NCBI GenBank assembly: GCA_035654655.1
Contig: DASRWI010000020.1
Location: forward strand, 35,900-99,899
Direction of reading: 5' to 3'
Length of the DNA stretch: 64,000 nucleotides
From: DASRWI01 sp035654655
Lineage (GTDB): Bacteria > Bacteroidota > Ignavibacteria > Ignavibacteriales > Ignavibacteriaceae
The position numbers and the translations under genes were made by a program. How positions within the stretch are numbered: position 1 is the stretch's first letter; each line of letters starts with the position of its first letter. The notes under the pieces are model-generated. The model ran no database searches. It saw only the letters and a program-made list of their open reading frames with translations, and was not told the DNA's origin. This document shows, in pieces, positions 60,176 to 64,000 of this stretch.

Positions 60176-61510
60176 TTATTTACTATAACTTACAGCGTAT
60201 TCCCAATCTGCTTTTGCAACAAGGTAATCAAAGATTGCCTGTGCATAATTTGTGTTTGCAACCTGAAGAGCAGTTTGAGTATCAATAAGTTCCAACTGAG
60301 TACCGACACCATTTTTGTATCGGGTCTGTCCAATTTCAACAGCACGTTGTGCTTGTTTTAAACTTTTTTCCTGAGCTTCAATTCTTCTTTGAGCTTCATC
60401 CATTTTCATTTTAGCTTGAAGCACCTGAATTCTAATTCCTTCAGTAAGTTTGTTCTTATTAAGATTAACAGTTTCCTGGTCAATCTTAGCCTGTTCAATT
60501 CTTGCACCTCTTCTAAAGCCATCAAATATTGTATAATTTAATTGCAAACCAACCATAAAGCTTTCAGCCCATTGCCATTTTTTAATTTGAAATGTATTAT
60601 CCTGCGACTGCCAGTTATAAGCGCCAAACATTGCAAGAGAAGGATAATATTCTGATTTTTCAATCGTGATATTATGTCCTAACAAACTTGACTGTATCGT
60701 TAATTGTTGAATCAATGGATTATTTGTAATAGCTTCTTCATTAAATGATTCCATAACATCAACAGGAACTTCTTCAAATTTAAATTCACCAATTACTTCA
60801 ATCTGTCTATTTAAATCAATAGCAAGTAAGCTCTTCAAATAATTTTTACTGAGCTCCAGATTATTTTGAACTCTGATCAGTTCAGGCTGAATATTAGCAA
60901 CTTGAACTTCAGCTCTTAAATAATCAAATTCAGAAGTCATCCCTTGTTTGTACATAGAGGTAACAACATCTAAAGAAGCTTTCGCAAAATTGTAGCTTTG
61001 CTGACTAACATTAACAAGTTCTCTTAATAAAAGAACATTATAAAATGCTTTTTTAACGTTTAAAACAACTTCATTGCTGGTAGCTTTTTTGCCAATTTTT
61101 GATAGACTTGCATATTCACCAGCAATACTGATTGCTGTATTAACTTTTTGATTATAAAGAACCTGAGTTAGGGTAATTCCTGCATCTACTGCATTTTTTG
61201 AACCCAATTCAAACTTTTGAGTTTGAGAAGAGGGATTAATTGGAGTATTTGGAGGAATAAAAAGTACAGGTAATTTAAAATTTCTTGTATATCTACCCGA
61301 AAAATTCAAACTTGGAAAAGCATTTGAATAAGCTTCATTTATCTGCTCTTCTGCTCTAAGTATTCCTTGTTGAGAAATTTTCATATCCCAGTTATGTTCT
61401 AAGGCAATTGAAATCGCATCGTCTAACGTTAATCTTATTACTCCGGTAGTATCTTGCTGGGCAAAAATATTTACAGCCAGCAGAAGGAATAATATTATTT
61501 TAATTCTCAT
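60176..61510 (-). CDS. TolC-family outer-membrane efflux protein
   Basis: 444 residues with a signal peptide (about 1-17). Two long alpha-helical OEP repeats are visible: LTLDDAISIALEHNWDMKISQQGILRAEEQINEAYSNAFPSLNFSG, and the second starting SLGHNITIEKSEYYPSLAMFG, with YTIFDGFRRGARIEQAKID. It forms the outer-membrane channel of the pump. It is the first gene of the operon. No repressor gene flanks it. Confidence 0.95.
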   Translation of the reverse strand: MRIKIILFLLLAVNIFAQQDTTGVIRLTLDDAISIALEHNWDMKISQQGILRAEEQINEAYSNAFPSLNFSGRYTRNFKLPVLFIPPNTPINPSSQTQKFELGSKNAVDAGITLTQVLYNQKVNTAISIAGEYASLSKIGKKATSNEVVLNVKKAFYNVLLLRELVNVSQQSYNFAKASLDVVTSMYKQGMTSEFDYLRAEVQVANIQPELIRVQNNLELSKNYLKSLLAIDLNRQIEVIGEFKFEEVPVDVMESFNEEAITNNPLIQQLTIQSSLLGHNITIEKSEYYPSLAMFGAYNWQSQDNTFQIKKWQWAESFMVGLQLNYTIFDGFRRGARIEQAKIDQETVNLNKNKLTEGIRIQVLQAKMKMDEAQRRIEAQEKSLKQAQRAVEIGQTRYKNGVGTQLELIDTQTALQVANTNYAQAIFDYLVAKADWEYAVSYSK

Positions 61511-61769
61511 TTTCTATTTTCTTCCGATTATTTCTAGTTTTAAAATAATTCAACTTCAAAAATATTTTGTAAATCCTAATTCTTAAATAAATTTAGGGCA
61601 AGCGGTCTATTTTAATGATAAAAAGTATTCAAAAAACATCTGGTAAACATACCAAAAATATTATATAGGTAAAAAGAGATATGCGGCGGTATATCGTTAT
61701 AATTGAAGCACTTGACGTTGTGATTCATTATAGGAAATTATAATTTATAAAAATTAAAAAAAGGTTACT

Positions 61770-62225
61770 ATGAAAAATGATTTAATGAATCTTAACGAAT
61801 ATAATCTATGGGGAAATAAAAGATGTCTGGAATCCTTAAACTCAACTGATAAAATAGATAAAAAAGCAGAGGAATTACTTTCTCATATTATAGCCTCACA
61901 GTTAATTTGGTTAACCAGAATTACGGGAAAAGAATTTAAATTAACTGGACCGTGGCACACCTTCAATAAAAATGAATTGAGCAATCAAATCCAATTGGTT
62001 TTTATTGAATGGCATAATTACATCTCCTATCTCAATGAATCTGAACTGAATACAATAATATCATATACAAATACAAAGGGTGAAAAGTATTCAAATGGAG
62101 TATACGATATTATAGTGCACATATCTCATCATTCAGCATATCATAGAGGTCAAATTGCATCATTAGTAAGAGCAGGAGGAGGAACTCCTGCTGTAACGGA
62201 TTATATTGTGTTTAAGAGAGAGTAA
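61770..62225 (+). CDS. DinB-family protein
   Basis: 151 residues of four-helix-bundle pattern: LNEYNLWGNKRCLESL, SHIIASQLIWLTRITG and the metal-binding HISHHSAYHRGQIASLVRAGG. The three histidines are in the positions expected for the DinB/YfiT metal site (one in helix 2, the HxxxH pair in the C-terminal helix). The family includes bacillithiol- and mycothiol-dependent transferases; since bshA is present in this genome, such a role is possible but unproven. AAAAAGG lies a few bases before the ATG. Confidence 0.9.
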   Translation: MKNDLMNLNEYNLWGNKRCLESLNSTDKIDKKAEELLSHIIASQLIWLTRITGKEFKLTGPWHTFNKNELSNQIQLVFIEWHNYISYLNESELNTIISYTNTKGEKYSNGVYDIIVHISHHSAYHRGQIASLVRAGGGTPAVTDYIVFKRE

Positions 62226-62237
62226 TTTAAATAAAAT

Positions 62238-62370
62238 GAGATTGCGACCCGATATGGACAAGCTGCTTCGTTACTAATGACCAACCCCGGACTGTCATCA
62301 AGAGGGAAGTCCTCCGCCTTGGGCGGTGTATTTAGGACGACCGTAGGGATCTCTGACATAGTGAAGCTTC
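62238..62370. repeat. dispersed repeat, degenerate copy, in the DinB/YeeE convergent junction
   Basis: GAGATTGC near 62243 and GCTTCGTTACTAATGAC at 62270-62286 are reversed, diverged forms of the GTCATTGCGAG...GAAGCAATCTC element. The right part has CCGCCTTGGGCGG (a perfect hairpin around 62318-62330) and GGTCCT/CCCTACGG-type pieces. It is GC-rich relative to its surroundings. Confidence 0.5.
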
Positions 62371-62383
62371 GGGCTTTATTTTT

Positions 62384-63565
62384 TCAACACCCGCCAACTA
62401 CACGTTTTTGAGTTTTTTGTACCGGTCCGGTGCTTTTATTATTTTTTATCAACTCTGGAATTACTACCGCAGCTTTTGTTCTGAATCTTTTTGTATCTGC
62501 ATTAAGATTTTGATTATCAGGATTATAATTAATTATTTCTTCCTTAAACTGATTTAATCCTCCTTTAAGTATAAAATAATTTTCATAACCTAACTCATCA
62601 AAAATAATCGCAAGCTTTCTTTCCATTATTTCATTGTCAGCAATTATAACATTCGTTTTCCCTCTTACTGATAATATTTGATTTGGTTCTTTCTCAAATA
62701 AATTATCAATTGTAAAGGAAGTTGATTTTGGCAAACTCATCTTCTTATATTCTGATGGTGCTCTGAAATCAAGCAATTGAATGTTTTTATCATTCTTAAT
62801 TAATCTTAAAGCGAGTTCATCAGATGTCATATAATTTACATTAAATGATTTTACATAATTAATATCATCGGCTTTGCTGACAACTGAATCTTTTCTTATT
62901 GGGAACATAAAAGCTGATACTGCCATTATGCCACCAATTGCTGCAAGTGTTACATAGTATTTTGAAAAATTAAATGCAGGCTGTGGATTTTTGTTAACTT
63001 TGTTTTCAATTATTCCCACCATCCAGAAAGCACCTAATGCTACTGCAACTAACAAGAATGCAAATATTGTCTGCGGCATTCCAAGGCTTTCAAAAATTCT
63101 TGGACTTCCCCAATTTGCAGCTTTATATAAACCTTCAAATAAAGGATATCCTTCTGCAAAAATCAGAACTCCAATAAATGAACCTGCAACAAAAAGCATT
63201 GCATCAATCTTTCCTATTGCAGCTGCGACTATACTGGTACCGGGACAAAAACCTCCAATGACAAATCCTAATCCCATTATTAATCCACCTACAATAGCAG
63301 ACCATAAGAAAGTAGGATTAACATAAACAAGACTCATATCAAGTAATCCAAAATGCTCAAAAGCAATTACGCCAATCATTGCAGTTACTCCGCCAGTAAA
63401 GAATACTCGTAGTACAGTGAAGTCATATCCGTAAAACAAGCCTACTAATTTTTTAGAAGTAGAAAAACCTGCCTGCTCAAGTATAGCTCCAAAGAGCATA
63501 CCGATAATTATAGCTAATATTAAATTTAAGTTGCTGCTAATAATATCAGGAACTAATGGTCCCAT
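62384..63565 (-). CDS. YeeE/YedE sulfur-compound transporter fused to a cysteine-less rhodanese domain
   Basis: 393 residues. The first about 205 are the YeeE membrane core: AIIIGMLFGAILEQAGFSTSKKLVGLFYGYDFTVLRVFF, then GFVIGGFCPGTSIVAAAIGKIDA with its conserved Cys. Another membrane helix follows at about 205-222. Residues about 235-350 read as a rhodanese fold (IQLLDFRAPSEYKKMSLPKS ... YENYFILKGGLNQF). Where the catalytic cysteine loop should be the sequence is NVIIADNEIMER, without Cys. The last residue of the protein is Cys393 in VVGGC. The YeeE family takes up thiosulfate or related sulfur species. Confidence 0.9.
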   Translation of the reverse strand: MGPLVPDIISSNLNLILAIIIGMLFGAILEQAGFSTSKKLVGLFYGYDFTVLRVFFTGGVTAMIGVIAFEHFGLLDMSLVYVNPTFLWSAIVGGLIMGLGFVIGGFCPGTSIVAAAIGKIDAMLFVAGSFIGVLIFAEGYPLFEGLYKAANWGSPRIFESLGMPQTIFAFLLVAVALGAFWMVGIIENKVNKNPQPAFNFSKYYVTLAAIGGIMAVSAFMFPIRKDSVVSKADDINYVKSFNVNYMTSDELALRLIKNDKNIQLLDFRAPSEYKKMSLPKSTSFTIDNLFEKEPNQILSVRGKTNVIIADNEIMERKLAIIFDELGYENYFILKGGLNQFKEEIINYNPDNQNLNADTKRFRTKAAVVIPELIKNNKSTGPVQKTQKRVVGGC

Positions 63566-63582
63566 AAATAAATCTCCTTAGG

Positions 63583-64000
63583 TTAAATCCAAAATTTTCT
63601 GAAAAAATATGCAAAGGCATAAGCACCACCGAAGATTGCTCCCATTGTAATTATACCTCCGGTAGATAAAACTCCCATACCTGTTAAGGCTGCACCACTT
63701 GTACATCCTCTGCCAAATTGAGCTCCGAAGGAAAACAAAAATCCTCCTATGATTGCTCCGAATATTCTTGTGGCTGATTTTATTTTTGGACCATGTTCTA
63801 ATTCAAGGGTTAATCTGTTTGATACTAATCCTGAAATAAAAGCTCCTATTATTACTCCCACAACTTCAAATACCAGCCAGTTCATCATTGGACTGGTACC
63901 TGGATGTTCAGCTGCATATTCAGTATAATAATGTGTGTTTGCAGTATGTGTTGGAGCTATTTTTTCTATTGCAGTTACAGTCATACTTTTAACTGCACCG
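63583..64000 (-). CDS. YeeE/YedE-family sulfur transport component, 5' end probably beyond the window
   Basis: A 133-residue product from the ATG at 63984; the frame stays open to the window edge, so the true start may lie outside. It has MMNWLVFEVVGVIIGAFISG, then IIGGFLFSFGAQFGRGCTSGAALTGMGVLSTGGIITMGAIFGGAYAFAYFF, where GRGCTSG is the conserved YeeE cysteine motif. With the next gene (17 bases away) it forms the usual two-part YeeE/YedE transporter. The histidine-rich N-terminus (HTANTHYYTEYAAEHPG) is unlike a membrane start, supporting truncation by the edge. Confidence 0.88.
   Translation of the reverse strand, partial: GAVKSMTVTAIEKIAPTHTANTHYYTEYAAEHPGTSPMMNWLVFEVVGVIIGAFISGLVSNRLTLELEHGPKIKSATRIFGAIIGGFLFSFGAQFGRGCTSGAALTGMGVLSTGGIITMGAIFGGAYAFAYFFRKFWI

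Noticed and set aside
61680..61700. GATATGCGGCGGTATATC near-palindrome upstream of the DinB gene as an operator
   Set aside because: The symmetry is imperfect and no regulator gene is nearby, so the evidence is too weak to list as a site.

Overview
The window is a low-GC stretch (very roughly one third G+C by eye) of bacterial chromosome. It most resembles an Ignavibacteria-like member of the Bacteroidota/Chlorobi group. The evidence is a metallopeptidase ending in a type IX secretion sorting tail (NYPNPFNP ... GIYFYRL ... KKMVILK), a GldC homologue, a GWxTD-domain protein, a PG0541-type protein at the end of an RND efflux operon, the bacillithiol gene bshA, and TSP3/OmpA and Omp85 outer-membrane proteins. 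Most genes lie on the minus strand in long, tightly packed operons. I see no tRNA, rRNA, CRISPR array, prophage or intact transposase.

Layout. 1-9.6 kb: a truncated HAD hydrolase, a large SppA-type peptidase with an added N-terminal barrel-like region, a DUF1579 protein, phosphomannomutase, a double zinc-ribbon protein, an RRM RNA-binding protein, an OmpA/TSP3 protein and an M64 peptidase. 9.7-13 kb: a 991-residue lipoprotein combining a divergent amidase, a golvesin-like domain and FN3, followed by a Dabb protein. 13.2-23.7 kb (minus): a probable long operon running from a CPBP protease through DUF2007, cdsA, rimO, GWxTD, a PfkB kinase, Omp85, UbiA, rnhB and yraN to a CDF transporter. 23.8-28.2 kb: a response regulator convergent with a histidine kinase, then a second PAS-rich kinase. 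28.2-33.6 kb: a 36-residue membrane peptide gene with its own terminator, DUF1648, DUF2911, a class V aminotransferase, PIN-PhoH and a family 9 glycosyltransferase.

33.6-38 kb (minus): gldC, a DCC protein, bshA, a DNPH1-like hydrolase, an unknown protein and an RsmB-type rRNA methyltransferase. 38-46 kb: an operon of ADP-forming acyl-CoA synthetase, lysA, LD-carboxypeptidase, a lipoprotein and priA. 46-49.6 kb: a thioredoxin-reductase-like flavoprotein, the T9SS-exported M23 peptidase, a small outer-membrane protein and an SRPBCC protein. 49.7-55.5 kb: the classical rimP-nusA-infB-rbfA-truB operon. 55.6-61.5 kb: a TolC-MFP-RND-PG0541 efflux operon. 61.8-64 kb: DinB and a two-gene YeeE/YedE sulfur-transport locus running off the right edge.

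Most of the window is housekeeping plus cell-envelope biology: sorting, cross-wall peptidases, efflux, lipid and peptidoglycan precursors. The non-coding signals worth attention are a dispersed palindromic repeat family lying in four convergent gene junctions, a pair of IS200/IS605-like hairpins, a terminator-like hairpin abutting the rimP start codon, and a small membrane-peptide gene. I found no complete, clearly novel multigene system.
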